Assembly (NCBI RefSeq): GCF_002213425.1
Contig: NZ_NJGV01000006.1
Location: 1-64,000, forward strand
DNA: 64,000 nt
DNA from: Herbaspirillum aquaticum
Lineage (GTDB): Bacteria; Pseudomonadota; Gammaproteobacteria; Burkholderiales; Burkholderiaceae_D
Direction: 5' to 3'
Shown here: positions 27,817-36,457 of the stretch, piece after piece
Position numbering within the stretch: position 1 is the first letter of the stretch
How the letters are laid out: the number at the start of each line of letters is the position of its first letter
Notes under the pieces: model-generated
What the model was told of the DNA's origin: nothing
The model's database searches: none
Seen by the model: only the letters and a program-made list of their open reading frames with translations
Program-made: the position numbers and the translations under genes

Positions 27817-29196
27817 TCAATGTGCGCCTGCGTCCGCCACCATCAGCGGCTTGCCGCCATCCGGACGATTGCGGTCCGAGGCCTGCTTGACCAGCAAGGC
27901 CACCGTGGAGACCAGCGCAGCCACGGCCACCACCGCGAACACATCGGCAAAGCCCAGCTGGCGGCGTGTGAGTTCGGCTACCAGGAAGGACCCGGCGATG
28001 CCCCCGAAGCGCCCCACGCCCAGCATCCAGGCTACGCCCGTGGCATGGCCGCGCGTCGGATAGTAGGCCGCGGCCAGTGCCGGCAGGGACGATTGCGCGG
28101 TATTCATCAGGGTACCGGCCACGAACACCACGACGGTGAGCACACCCACATTGCCCGCCGCCTGCCCGATGGCAAACACGGCTACCGCCGTGGCGGCAAA
28201 GCCGATGGCGATGACGCGGTTGGCGTTGTAGCGGTCCATCAGCCAGCCGAACAGGATGGCCCCCACGCCGCCCAGCGGGAACAGCGCGGCAATGAGCGTG
28301 GCGGTCTTGGGCGCCAGGCCGGCATCCTTGAACAGCACCGGCATCCAGTTCACCAGCGCATAGAAGATCACCAGACCCATGAAGTAGGCCAACCACAGCA
28401 TGCAGGTACCGACCAGGTAGCGCGGCTCGAACAGCAAGGTGATGCCGCTCTTGCCGGTGGCGGCTTCGCCTTGCGGGCCGGTTTCGGTCAGGGTGAATCG
28501 ATTGAACGCGGCGGCTGAAGAAGAGATGCGGCGCAGGACCGCACCGATGCGCTCGGCCGCATAGCCCTTGGCCACCATGTGGCGTACCGACTCGGGCAGG
28601 CTCGGCAGCATCACCAGCAACAGCAGCAGCGGGGCGGCACCGCCCAGCATGAGCACGCTGCGCCAGCCCCACAGCGGGATCATCCACGCCGCCAGGAAGC
28701 CACCCAGTGCCGCCCCCAGCGGGAAGCCGCAGAACATGGCGTTGGTCAGCATGGCGCGGCGCGCGGCCGGGCTGTATTCACTGGTGAGCGTGACCGCATT
28801 GGGCATGGCCGCGCCCAGCCCCAGGCCGGTCAGGAAACGCAGGATGGTCAGCTCCTGCAGGTTGCCGGCGAAAGCCGAACCCATGCACGCCGCGCCCATG
28901 ACCAGCACCGACAGCAGCAGGATCTTGCGGCGGCCGTAGCGGTCGGCCAAGGGGCCCGAGGTCAGCGCGCCGGCGGCCAGGCCGAACAGGGCGGCACTCA
29001 ATACGGGCGCCAGGTCGGGCTTGGCGATGCCCCAGTCCTTGAGCAGCGAGGGGGCGATGAAGCCGATGGCAGCGGTGTCGAAGCCGTCCAGCAGGACGAC
29101 GAAGAAGCACAGCGCAAAGATCAGCCATTGATAGCGCGAGAAGGGCTCGCGGTTGATGAACGCCTGGACGTCCAGGGCAGGGGTTTCTGGTCTCAT
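27817..29196 (-). CDS. MFS transporter, aromatic acid:H+ symporter type
   Basis: A 459-residue, 12-helix inner-membrane transporter. The first helix contains LLDGFDTAAIGFIAPSLLKD, the hallmark of the aromatic acid:H+ symporter (AAHS) family of PcaK/BenK-type proteins. The loop 2-3 motif is GPLADRYGRRKILLLS and the loop 8-9 repeat is GWLMDRYNANRVIAIG. Uptake of a benzoate- or hydroxybenzoate-like acid is probable, but no catabolic genes are adjacent and the substrate cannot be fixed. It is monocistronic. The 253 bases upstream carry only an AT-rich patch near 29230-29260 with a TATACT-like -10 on the minus strand. Confidence 0.88.
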   Translation of the reverse strand: MRPETPALDVQAFINREPFSRYQWLIFALCFFVVLLDGFDTAAIGFIAPSLLKDWGIAKPDLAPVLSAALFGLAAGALTSGPLADRYGRRKILLLSVLVMGAACMGSAFAGNLQELTILRFLTGLGLGAAMPNAVTLTSEYSPAARRAMLTNAMFCGFPLGAALGGFLAAWMIPLWGWRSVLMLGGAAPLLLLLVMLPSLPESVRHMVAKGYAAERIGAVLRRISSSAAAFNRFTLTETGPQGEAATGKSGITLLFEPRYLVGTCMLWLAYFMGLVIFYALVNWMPVLFKDAGLAPKTATLIAALFPLGGVGAILFGWLMDRYNANRVIAIGFAATAVAVFAIGQAAGNVGVLTVVVFVAGTLMNTAQSSLPALAAAYYPTRGHATGVAWMLGVGRFGGIAGSFLVAELTRRQLGFADVFAVVAVAALVSTVALLVKQASDRNRPDGGKPLMVADAGAH

Positions 29197-29449
29197 GTCT
29201 CTCTCTTCTGGATATTGGGGGGTACGGCTGTTTTATTTTTTGTGCGAAAAGTATAAAACAATGCGCTCTTTGGGTGTGCGATCAGTGCGCATCTGTGCGG
29301 TAAGCGAACGAAATGTTGATTTGTGAAGGAATGCACAAGGGCCGCCGCCCGCTGGGCGAGAGCGGGCAGGGATGTGCAGGAGCAATGAAGGAAACCGCCG
29401 TGAAGCCGGCGTCAGTCTTGACGCTGGCGCTGGCGCGGCTCGGGACGGC

Positions 29450-31501
29450 TCAGGGCGTGCGGATGTGATCGATCAGCGCGATGGTGGACTCATCCGGGGG
29501 CGGTGTGAGCAGGCTGACGATGACCATGGCGGCCATGCCCACCGGGACGCCGAAGATGCCGGCCGAGATCGGTGCGATGTGGAACCACTGGCCGGCCACG
29601 CTGCCGCCGAAGGACGGATTGGTGTGCAGCATGTAATACACGCACATCAGGAAGCCGCAGATGATGCCCGCAATCGCCCCGGGCTGGTTGGCGCGCTTCC
29701 AGAATACGCCCAGCACCAGCGCCGGGAAGAGGGTGGAGGCCGCCAGCGAAAAAGCCGCTCCGACCATGGAGAGGATGTCGCCCGGTTTCAATGAAGCGGC
29801 GTAGGCGGCCAGCAGCGCCACCACCAGCAACAGCAGCTTGGAAATGGTCACGCGTTTCTGGGTGGAGGCGCTGGGGTCGACCACCTTGTAATACACGTCA
29901 TGCGAGAGCGCATTGGAGATGGTCAGCAGCAGTCCGTCCGCCGTGGAGAGCGCCGCCGCCAGTCCGCCTGCGGCCACCAGTCCGGAGACGAAATACGGCA
30001 GGCCGGCGATCTCCGGCATGGCCAGCACGATGATGTCGCCGTCCATGGAAATCTCGCCCAGCTGCACCAGGCCATCGCGGTTGAGATCGTTGATGGAGAC
30101 CAGCGGATTGAGCTTGTCCATGTTGGCCCAGTAATACACCCAGTCCGGCAAGTGGCTGTAGCTGCTGCCCACCAGCGAGGTGTAGATGTCGTATTTCACC
30201 AGGACGGTGAGTGCCGGCACGGTGAGGTAGATCAGCATGATGAAGAACAGCGTCCAGAACACCGAGCTGCGTGCGCCTGCCACGGTGGGCGTGGTGTAGT
30301 AGCGCATGAGGATGTGCGGCAAGGCGGCGGTGCCCAGCATCAGGCAGAACACCAGCGCCAGGAAGTTGTTGCGCTTGATGTCCGAGCTTTGCTGGTCGCG
30401 CCCCGGGAAGGGCTCGGTCTGCGAGACCGGTGGCTGCGCGCGCGCGAGGTTGGCCGCGCGTGCTTCGGTCCATTTGCGTTCGGCCTCTTCGGGGGACTTG
30501 GGATAGGACGACAGCGCGCGGCTGGCGGCCTTGATGTCGGCCAGCGAGGCGCGCGAATCACGCCGGACCTCGTCGGCCTGGTTCTGCGCCTCGACACGGC
30601 CATCGAGCCAGGATTGCGGCAGGCCCTTGAGCCGGCGGTCGTAGTCTTCGGCGCGCGCCTGGAAGATCTGGCGCACTTCCTTTTCCTTGGGATCGTCTTC
30701 CAGCTTGTGTTCCAGCGCCGAAAGCTTGGGCAGCACCGCGCCATAGGCCACCGGCGGCACGGGCAGGTCGGCGTGCTTGGCGGAGAGCCAGATCACCGGG
30801 ATCAGGTAAGCCAACAGGATGATGATGTATTGCGCCACCTGGGTCCAGGTGATCGCGCGCATGCCGCCCAGGAAGGAACACACCAGGATGCTGGCCAGCC
30901 CGAGGAAGATGCCGATGGAAAAATCGATGCCGGTGAAGCGCGAGGTGATCAGTCCCACGCCATAGATCTGCGCCACCACATAGGTGAAGGAAATCAGGAT
31001 CGTGGCCGCCACGGCCAGGATGCGGATCACGTTGGCACCGTGGCTGCCGGGTTTGCCCGGATAGCGGGCGGCCAGGAAATCGGCAATCGTGTATTGACCG
31101 AACTTGCGCAGGTAGGGCGCGATCAGCAACGCCACCAGGCAGTAGCCGCCGGTCCAGCCGAGGATGTAGGCCAGGCCGTCGAAACCTTGCAGGTAGAGGC
31201 CGCCGGCCAGGCTGATGAAGGTCGCCGCCGAAATCCAGTCGGCGGCCGTGGCCATGCCGTTGAAGAGTGGTGGTACGCGCCGTCCGGCGACGTAGTATTC
31301 GGGCACGTCGGAGGTGCGGCAGACCACGCCGATGCCGGCATACAGGCCGATGGTGACGAACAGGAACAGGTAGCCTATCCACGAGCGCGGCATGCCTTCG
31401 CGCTCCAGGATGGCCAGCACGCACAGGAAGACGATGAAGCCCAGCGTGTAGAAACCATAGTAACGGCACAGGCGCCGGAAGAAGTCCTTGTTACTCTCCA
31501 T
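29450..31501 (-). CDS. Sodium:solute symporter, large subunit (VC_2705 type)
   Basis: A 683-residue member of the sodium:solute symporter superfamily, with about 13 membrane helices. YYVAGRRVPPLFNGMATAAD and the Na+-site helix NAITI-like region KRVTISKLLLLVVALLAA are typical of the acetate/proline symporter branch. A long charged cytoplasmic insertion (about residues 250-365) is characteristic of the subfamily that pairs with a small DUF4212 subunit. The start is set at ATG 31501, overlapping the small-subunit gene by 11 bases; an in-frame GTG at 31522 would add seven residues. Expected to import a small carboxylate, perhaps acetate, but the substrate is not shown. Last gene of a four-gene operon led by a two-component system. 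Confidence 0.9.
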   Translation of the reverse strand: MESNKDFFRRLCRYYGFYTLGFIVFLCVLAILEREGMPRSWIGYLFLFVTIGLYAGIGVVCRTSDVPEYYVAGRRVPPLFNGMATAADWISAATFISLAGGLYLQGFDGLAYILGWTGGYCLVALLIAPYLRKFGQYTIADFLAARYPGKPGSHGANVIRILAVAATILISFTYVVAQIYGVGLITSRFTGIDFSIGIFLGLASILVCSFLGGMRAITWTQVAQYIIILLAYLIPVIWLSAKHADLPVPPVAYGAVLPKLSALEHKLEDDPKEKEVRQIFQARAEDYDRRLKGLPQSWLDGRVEAQNQADEVRRDSRASLADIKAASRALSSYPKSPEEAERKWTEARAANLARAQPPVSQTEPFPGRDQQSSDIKRNNFLALVFCLMLGTAALPHILMRYYTTPTVAGARSSVFWTLFFIMLIYLTVPALTVLVKYDIYTSLVGSSYSHLPDWVYYWANMDKLNPLVSINDLNRDGLVQLGEISMDGDIIVLAMPEIAGLPYFVSGLVAAGGLAAALSTADGLLLTISNALSHDVYYKVVDPSASTQKRVTISKLLLLVVALLAAYAASLKPGDILSMVGAAFSLAASTLFPALVLGVFWKRANQPGAIAGIICGFLMCVYYMLHTNPSFGGSVAGQWFHIAPISAGIFGVPVGMAAMVIVSLLTPPPDESTIALIDHIRTP

Positions 31502-31775
31502 GCCAGTGCTCGCCTTGTTCACGTCGGACCAGTTGTTCGATGCGGCGCATGCGGCGCACGTAGATGACCACGATGGCCAGGTAGATCAGCATCATGCCCT
31601 GCGCGGCCATGTAGAAGGACACCGGCCAGCCGAACAGGTGGACGCGGTCCAGTTCGCGCGCGAAGTAGATGAAGAAGAACGTCGCTGCGAACCACAGCGC
31701 CATCAGCCAGGCCGTCATGCGGCGGGTGCGGTGCCATTGGTTGCCGGGGTCCGGGGGAGGCGTGCCGTGGTCCAT
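31491..31775 (-). CDS. DUF4212 sodium/solute symporter small subunit
   Basis: A 94-residue membrane protein with two hydrophobic helices (WLMALWFAATFFFIYFAREL and FYMAAQGMMLIYLAIVVIYV) separated by the conserved LDRVHLFGWPVSF loop. This is the small subunit that always accompanies the VC_2705-type symporter. The C-terminus is charged and cytoplasmic. The start falls one base after the histidine-kinase stop, and the end overlaps the large subunit gene by 11 bases. Confidence 0.9.
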   Translation of the reverse strand: MDHGTPPPDPGNQWHRTRRMTAWLMALWFAATFFFIYFARELDRVHLFGWPVSFYMAAQGMMLIYLAIVVIYVRRMRRIEQLVRREQGEHWHGE

Positions 31776-31776
31776 G

Positions 31777-33375
31777 TCAGGTGATGTCGTCGAAGAAGGG
31801 CGTGCGCGGCATCATGCGAAAGCTCACGCGAAAGAGGCTGCCCGGATATTTGGGATCGTTGCTGCGCGGATTGTGGGTGATCTCGACGATGGCCTCGTGC
31901 TGCTGCGCGATCTCGCGCACGATGGCCAGGCCCAGGCCGCTGCCGGTACTGGGCGTGCCGAGGATGCGATAGAAACGCTCGAACACGTTGGCGCGTTCGG
32001 CCACCGGAATGCCGGGGCCGTTGTCTTCCACTTCGAGGATGGCCAGACCTCCGCCTTCATCGGTGTGCGCCCGTACGGTGACGCGGCCATTGCCATCGTG
32101 CGGTGTGTAATGCAGGGCATTGTCCAGCAGGTTGGATAACAGTTCGCGCAGCATCACCGGGTTGCCGGTGATGAGGATGGGGTGATCCGGTTGCTCGAAG
32201 CCGAGGTCGATGCGCTGGGTGAAGGACATCGGCACCCAGTCCTGCACCACGCCGCGTGCCAGTTCGTTCAGTTCCAGCGGGGCCATGCCGCCGGATTGCG
32301 ACTGCTGGTTCTCGGCGCGCGCCAGGGAGAGCAATTGATTGACCAGGCGCGTGGCGGTTTCCGAACTCTTGGCCAGTTGCTCCAGCGAGCGGCGCACGTC
32401 GTCCTGGTCATCCTGGCGCAGCGCCAGTTCGGATTGCATGCGCATGCCGGCCAGCGGGGTCTTCATCTGGTGGGCGGCATCGGCGATGAAGCGCTTCTGG
32501 ATGGCGATGGTCTGCGACAGGCGTGCCAGCATGTCGTTGAGCGAGCGCACCAGCGGGGAAATTTCTTCGGGCACCTGGCCGGAATCGATGGGCGAGAGAT
32601 CGTCGGGGCGGCGCGCGCGGATGCGCTGCTGCAATTCCGACAGCGGCGACAGGCCCCGCGAGAGGGCGAACCACACCAGCGCCAGCGCCACCGGCAGGAT
32701 CACGAACTGCGGCAGGATCACGCCCTTGATGATTTCATTGGCCAGTTGCGCGCGTTTTTCCAGGGTCTCACCCACCTGCACGGTGGCAATGCGCGGCTCG
32801 CGCTGGGCCGCGCGCTGGGCGGCACTGCGGCGCAGGTCCACCTGCAGGGTGGCGATGCGCACGTCGCTGCCGTGCAGGATGTCATTGCGGAACTGCACTG
32901 TGCCCAGGGTGATGCGGTCTTCCTCGGCGGGCGGTTGCGGCATGTCGACGTCGCCTTCGACATATTCGCCAGCGGGGCCGGTGACCTTGTAGTAGATGTT
33001 GTCGATGTCGTCGGCGCGCAGCAGGTCGCGTGCCGATACCGGCAGGCGCGCCACCACCTTGCCGTTGACTTCCGAGACCTGCTGCGCGAGCACGGTGACG
33101 CTGTCTTCCAGTGCGCGGTCGAAGGGCTGGTTGGCGATGGACTGCGCAATCAGGTAAGTGATGGCAATGCTCATCGGCCACAGCAGCAGCAGCGGGGCCA
33201 GCATCCAGTCGAGGATCTCGCCGAAGAGCGAACGCTGGATGCGTTCCACCGGTTGCGTGGCGAGGGCGGCGCGGCGTTTCTTGCGGGGTGCGGCGGCGGG
33301 CGCGCCAGTGTTGTGCGCGGCGGCCTCGGGCGGCGGGGGCGGGGAGGCAGCGGGGGAGGGATCGCGCGCGGTCAT
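31777..33375 (-). CDS. Two-component sensor histidine kinase (TctE-like)
   Basis: A 532-residue inner-membrane kinase. A proline-rich cytoplasmic N-terminus (~60 residues) is followed by a first membrane helix, an extracytoplasmic sensor segment of the 2CSK_N type (QPFDRALEDSVTVLAQQVSE onward), a second helix near residue 215, a HAMP linker (RGLSPLSELQQRIRARRPDD), the phospho-histidine motif FIADAAHQMKTPLAGMRMQS near 295, and an ATPase domain with NALHY, DNGPGIPVAERANVFERF and GSGLGLAIVREI. Sensor and H-box wording are those of tricarboxylate-sensing TctE kinases. It pairs with the upstream regulator and most likely senses the substrate carried by the downstream symporter. Confidence 0.92.
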   Translation of the reverse strand: MTARDPSPAASPPPPPEAAAHNTGAPAAAPRKKRRAALATQPVERIQRSLFGEILDWMLAPLLLLWPMSIAITYLIAQSIANQPFDRALEDSVTVLAQQVSEVNGKVVARLPVSARDLLRADDIDNIYYKVTGPAGEYVEGDVDMPQPPAEEDRITLGTVQFRNDILHGSDVRIATLQVDLRRSAAQRAAQREPRIATVQVGETLEKRAQLANEIIKGVILPQFVILPVALALVWFALSRGLSPLSELQQRIRARRPDDLSPIDSGQVPEEISPLVRSLNDMLARLSQTIAIQKRFIADAAHQMKTPLAGMRMQSELALRQDDQDDVRRSLEQLAKSSETATRLVNQLLSLARAENQQSQSGGMAPLELNELARGVVQDWVPMSFTQRIDLGFEQPDHPILITGNPVMLRELLSNLLDNALHYTPHDGNGRVTVRAHTDEGGGLAILEVEDNGPGIPVAERANVFERFYRILGTPSTGSGLGLAIVREIAQQHEAIVEITHNPRSNDPKYPGSLFRVSFRMMPRTPFFDDIT

Positions 33376-33424
33376 GGGGGATCAGCGCGCGGCTTGCAGG
33401 CCAGAAGCGAAGGCGGACGCGGCC

Positions 33425-34135
33425 TCAGGCCGCGTTGTTGGAGGCCGCCAGCGGGGCAGCGCCGTTCTCGGGCAGCTTCTCCAGGCAATAGCCGAGCCCG
33501 CGCACGGTGGCGATGCGCACGCCGCCGACCTCGATTTTCTTGCGCAGGCGATGGACATAGACCTCGATGGCATTGTTGCTGACTTCCTCTCCCCATTCGC
33601 ACAGGTGGTCCACCAGCTGTTCCTTGGAGACCAGGCGGCCCGTGCGTTGCAATAATACTTCGAGCAGCCCCAGTTCCCGCGCCGACAGTTCCAGCATCTG
33701 CTCGCCGATGTAGGCAATGCGGCCGACCTGGTCGAAGGACAGCGGACCATGCTTGATGACGGTCGGCCCGCCGCCGGCACCGCGCCGGGTCAGCGCCCGC
33801 ACCCGTGCTTCCAGTTCGGAGAGGGCAAAAGGCTTGGCCATGTAGTCGTCGGCACCGAGGTCCAGGCCTTGCACGCGCTGTTCCACCGAATCGGCCGCCG
33901 TCAGGATCAGTACCGGCAGGCGCGAATTGCGCGCGCGCAGGCGCCGCAGCACCTCCAGGCCGGACATCTTGGGCAGGCCCAGGTCCAGGATCAGCAGGTC
34001 GAAATCCTGGGTGGACAAGGCGGAATCGGCTTCCACGCCGTTCTTGACGCAATCGGCGGCATAGCCGGAATGGCGCAGGGAACGGGTCAGTCCGTCGGCC
34101 AGTACGCTGTCGTCTTCAGCAAGGAGGATGCGCAT
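33425..34135 (-). CDS. OmpR-family response regulator (TctD-like)
   Basis: A 236-residue regulator: a receiver domain with acidic residues EDD7-9, phosphoacceptor Asp51 in LLILDLGLPKMSG, threonine in ILTAADS and lysine in MAKPFAL, then a winged-helix DNA-binding domain (residues ~125-225, ending in the VRGLGYCLEKL wing). It should control transcription of its own operon, which continues with the histidine kinase and the two symporter subunits. Forty-nine bases separate it from the kinase. Confidence 0.93.
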   Translation of the reverse strand: MRILLAEDDSVLADGLTRSLRHSGYAADCVKNGVEADSALSTQDFDLLILDLGLPKMSGLEVLRRLRARNSRLPVLILTAADSVEQRVQGLDLGADDYMAKPFALSELEARVRALTRRGAGGGPTVIKHGPLSFDQVGRIAYIGEQMLELSARELGLLEVLLQRTGRLVSKEQLVDHLCEWGEEVSNNAIEVYVHRLRKKIEVGGVRIATVRGLGYCLEKLPENGAAPLAASNNAA

Positions 34136-34434
34136 AGGGATCGGTCAGCGAGGCAGGGCCGGCTGAATTGTCTCGGATGGTTGAATTATTGTGCTTCCTT
34201 TTCATTCATATTCCACTAATTCAACCCCCAATGCAAATCAGGGATTGCCTGACGAGAGCTGTCTTTGAGACAGGTCACGTCGCGGGTTTGAAGTGTAACA
34301 ATTCAGATTGGGGCATTGAAGTCTGAAGCTTAGGCCTTATAGTAGGAAGCGTCAGCAATATTTACTTGCTGGCAGCGCAATTTTTGTTGATATAATTTCT
34401 CGCATCCATTTCTGGAAAACCGCTGGAAAATCTG
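34136..34434. promoter_or_regulatory. Divergent control region of the two-component operon and a secreted-protein gene
   Basis: This 299-base AT-rich region should hold promoters in both directions. On the plus strand TATAAT at 34391-34396 is a convincing -10, 39 bases before the secreted-protein start, with TTGCTG at 34366-34371 as a -35 at 19 bases. CTGTCTTTGAGACAG at 34259-34273 is a perfect small hairpin. No gene is present. Confidence 0.5.
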
Positions 34435-34857
34435 ATGAAACGTTTGTGGGTCCTCCTGCTGATCTGTCTGCTCCCGGTGCAAGTATTTGCAGCGGTGCTG
34501 ACGTACGCCAGCTCGATGGCCGCGACCGACTTCGCAGTGCCGGCCCCGGTCCAAGCCGCCGTGGCGACCCAGCACCTGGTGTCCAAGACCGTTTCCCTGT
34601 CCGACCAGGCCGTGTCGCCCGCTGAAGACCAGTCGCACGCCCTGGTGGCCGATGCCGCCGGCAGCGACGAAGACAGCGCTGGTTACGCCGACAGCGGTGA
34701 AGATTTCTCCACGCACGCCGGTATCGGTGACGAGCCCGTGCTGATGCAATCCCTGGCCATGGTGCCGCAAACTTCCCGCCTGGCGCCCGCTCTGCGTAGC
34801 GATGCCGCCCTGCAACCCCCGTTCCTGCCCCGCGCAGGACGTCCTCCCCGGGCCTGA
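34435..34857 (+). CDS. Small secreted protein of unknown function
   Basis: A 140-residue protein that I cannot assign to a family with certainty. It begins MKRLWVLLLICLLPVQVFAA, a clear Sec signal peptide with likely cleavage near residue 19-20. The mature part is Ala/Ser/Asp-rich with an acidic stretch (DSAGYADSGEDF) and ends in the proline-rich basic PPFLPRAGRPPRA. The overall style (short, signal peptide, proline-rich C-terminus) recalls the small periplasmic proteins linked to metal-efflux operons, but no metal ligands or efflux genes are seen. A good -10 (TATAAT at 34391) precedes it. The 215 bases after it hold no gene. Confidence 0.65.
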   Translation: MKRLWVLLLICLLPVQVFAAVLTYASSMAATDFAVPAPVQAAVATQHLVSKTVSLSDQAVSPAEDQSHALVADAAGSDEDSAGYADSGEDFSTHAGIGDEPVLMQSLAMVPQTSRLAPALRSDAALQPPFLPRAGRPPRA

Positions 34858-35072
34858 TCCCGTCGCCACGCGCGACCGGTTTTGCTGCGCCCGCTGAACT
34901 GCCCCTGATGATCTGAGGCTTCGCGCCGTGCGACAGCAGGACCCTGCGCGTGCGCGGCCAGCGCCAGCCCGCTCGTGCCGGCGCTGATCTGCCAGGGCAC
35001 ACCCGATCCAGTTATTCCCGAATTACGGCCGATGTGACCGCATCACATCATCAGAATCCTCTAGGAGATAGC

Positions 35073-36035
35073 ATGAAAAAAGCATTTGTCGCGCTGATAG
35101 TGGCGGTGATGACGCTCTCTGTTGGCATGTCGGCCGTGGAAGCCAAGCGTCTTGGCGGTGGCGGTTCGATCGGCAAACAGTCTTCCAGCGCCAGCCGTCA
35201 GGCGCAAAGCCCTGCCCCGATGCAGCAGAACCAGGCTGCCGCTGCCAAGCCGGCCGCACCTGCCGCAGCTCCGGCTGCCGCAGCGGCCAAGCCGAGCATG
35301 TGGAAGGGCCTGCTGGGTGGCGCATTGCTGGGCCTGGGCCTGGGCGCGCTGCTGTCGCACTTCGGCCTGGGTGGCGCACTGGCCAGCATGATCAGCACCA
35401 TCCTGACCGTGGCCTTGATCGCCCTGGCGATCATGTTCGTGATCCGCCTGTTCCGCCGCAAGTCGGAATCGGCACAGTCCGCGCAACCGGCACCGGCCTG
35501 GGCCAGCGCCGCACCGCAAGCGGCTGACACCCAATCGGCCACGCCGCAGATCGGCTCCATGTTGAAGACCGACCAGTCCGCAGCCTCGACCACCCAGAAC
35601 GGTTTCGGTGGTGGTTTCGGCAATGCCGAGGCAGCACCTGCCTATGGCATCCCGGCCGGTTTCGACACCGTGGGCTTCGTACGCAATGCCAAGACCTACT
35701 TCATCCGCCTGCAAGCGGCATGGGACAAGGCTGACATCAACGACATCCGCGAATTCACGACGCCCGAGATGTTTGCCGAGCTGCGCCTGCAGATCCAGGA
35801 ACGCGGTGCTGCCGCCAACCAGACCGATGTGGTGTCGCTGGATGCGGAAGTGCTGGGCGTGGAAACCGTGGGCAATGATTACCTGGCCAGCGTGAAGTTC
35901 TTCGGCTTCATCAAGGAAGATCCGACCGCCTCGCCGGCCCAGTTCGCCGAGATCTGGAACCTGTCCAAGCCGGCTGCCGGCCAGGGCGGCTGGGTGCTGG
36001 CGGGTATCCAGCAGCTCGATCCGGTCCACGGCTGA
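35073..36035 (+). CDS. Tim44-like domain membrane protein
   Basis: A 320-residue protein with an N-terminal signal peptide (MKKAFVALIVAVMTLSVGMS), a glycine start RLGGGGSIGKQSS, an Ala/Pro-rich low-complexity stretch (~55-80), a glycine-rich hydrophobic segment and a membrane helix (LASMISTILTVALIALAIMF near 110-130), then a soluble Tim44-like domain from about residue 195 (GFDTVGFVRNAKTYFIRLQA to the C-terminus). Bacterial members are membrane-bound and of unknown function; the fold is shared with the mitochondrial import motor anchor Tim44. Start at 35073 has a perfect CTAGGAGATAG ribosome-binding site. It stands alone and is followed by a strong terminator. Confidence 0.88.
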   Translation: MKKAFVALIVAVMTLSVGMSAVEAKRLGGGGSIGKQSSSASRQAQSPAPMQQNQAAAAKPAAPAAAPAAAAAKPSMWKGLLGGALLGLGLGALLSHFGLGGALASMISTILTVALIALAIMFVIRLFRRKSESAQSAQPAPAWASAAPQAADTQSATPQIGSMLKTDQSAASTTQNGFGGGFGNAEAAPAYGIPAGFDTVGFVRNAKTYFIRLQAAWDKADINDIREFTTPEMFAELRLQIQERGAAANQTDVVSLDAEVLGVETVGNDYLASVKFFGFIKEDPTASPAQFAEIWNLSKPAAGQGGWVLAGIQQLDPVHG

Positions 36036-36134
36036 GTCATCGGCCCGGACAAATTGGCAAGAACGTTCATGTAACAAGTTTCAGTTTGGCGCGGAAGGCG
36101 GCGGTTAGTGGATGAGCGTCGCCAGTCCGTTTTA

Positions 36135-36162
36135 CCGCCGGCTTTTGCCGGCGGTTTTTTTT
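36135..36162 (+). terminator. Rho-independent terminator of the Tim44-domain gene
   Basis: CCGCCGGC (36135-36142), loop TTTT, GCCGGCGG (36147-36154), then eight T (36155-36162). A textbook terminator 100 bases after the stop codon. Confidence 0.95.
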
Positions 36163-36276
36163 GTTCGCTTTGTTTTATCTTCCACGCCTGCAGTTTTCTT
36201 CATTTCGGTCCGCCACCGCCTATGTAGCGGGCTTCACGATTCCTCTTCCGGCTTTTTCCTTCATGGCGCAGCGCTC

Positions 36277-36304
36277 AAAAAAAAAGCACCGCATCAGCGG
36301 CGCT
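36277..36304 (-). terminator. Terminator of the minus-strand ABC uptake operon
   Basis: Read on the minus strand: AGCGCCGC, loop TGAT, GCGGTGCT with one G-T pair, then nine T (plus-strand A run 36277-36285). The hairpin begins within the last codons of the 53-residue ORF ending at 36294, which argues that the small ORF belongs to this operon. Confidence 0.75.
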
Positions 36305-36455
36305 TGTGAGATTGCTCGTCCGGCGCAGTTCCGGGGCGCTCCCCATGCCGATCCCGGTCGCGTCGGGGAAGACGTCCGTCCGACAAGGGAAACAGCAATG
36401 CTACCACCACCAGGATGAGCAGCAGACCCAGCGTGACCTGATCCAGCCCGTCCAT
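36294..36455 (-). CDS. Small single-pass membrane protein (53 residues)
   Basis: A short frame from ATG 36455 to TGA 36294, too small for most gene callers. The sequence starts MDGLDQVTLGLLLILVVVAL and is one hydrophobic helix (about 8-24) followed by an Arg/Asp-rich tail (GRLPRRDRDRHGERPG) ending HKRR. It begins two bases after the stop of the upstream binding-protein gene, has GGAAAGG about a dozen bases before its ATG, and ends at the operon terminator. By the positive-inside rule the tail is cytoplasmic. I know no family for it; a small regulatory or accessory subunit of the ABC permease is one possibility. Confidence 0.55.
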   Translation of the reverse strand: MDGLDQVTLGLLLILVVVALLFPLSDGRLPRRDRDRHGERPGTAPDEQSHKRR

Positions 36456-36457
36456 GT

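Noticed and set aside
31501..31522. GTG 31522 as start of the symporter large subunit
   Set aside because: ATG 31501 gives the usual beginning of the family and a normal short overlap with the small-subunit gene; the extra seven residues have no support.
34259..34273. CTGTCTTTGAGACAG as a LexA box
   Set aside because: The half-sites are separated by 7 bases, not 8, and the centre is not AT-rich as at recA; better read as a small hairpin.
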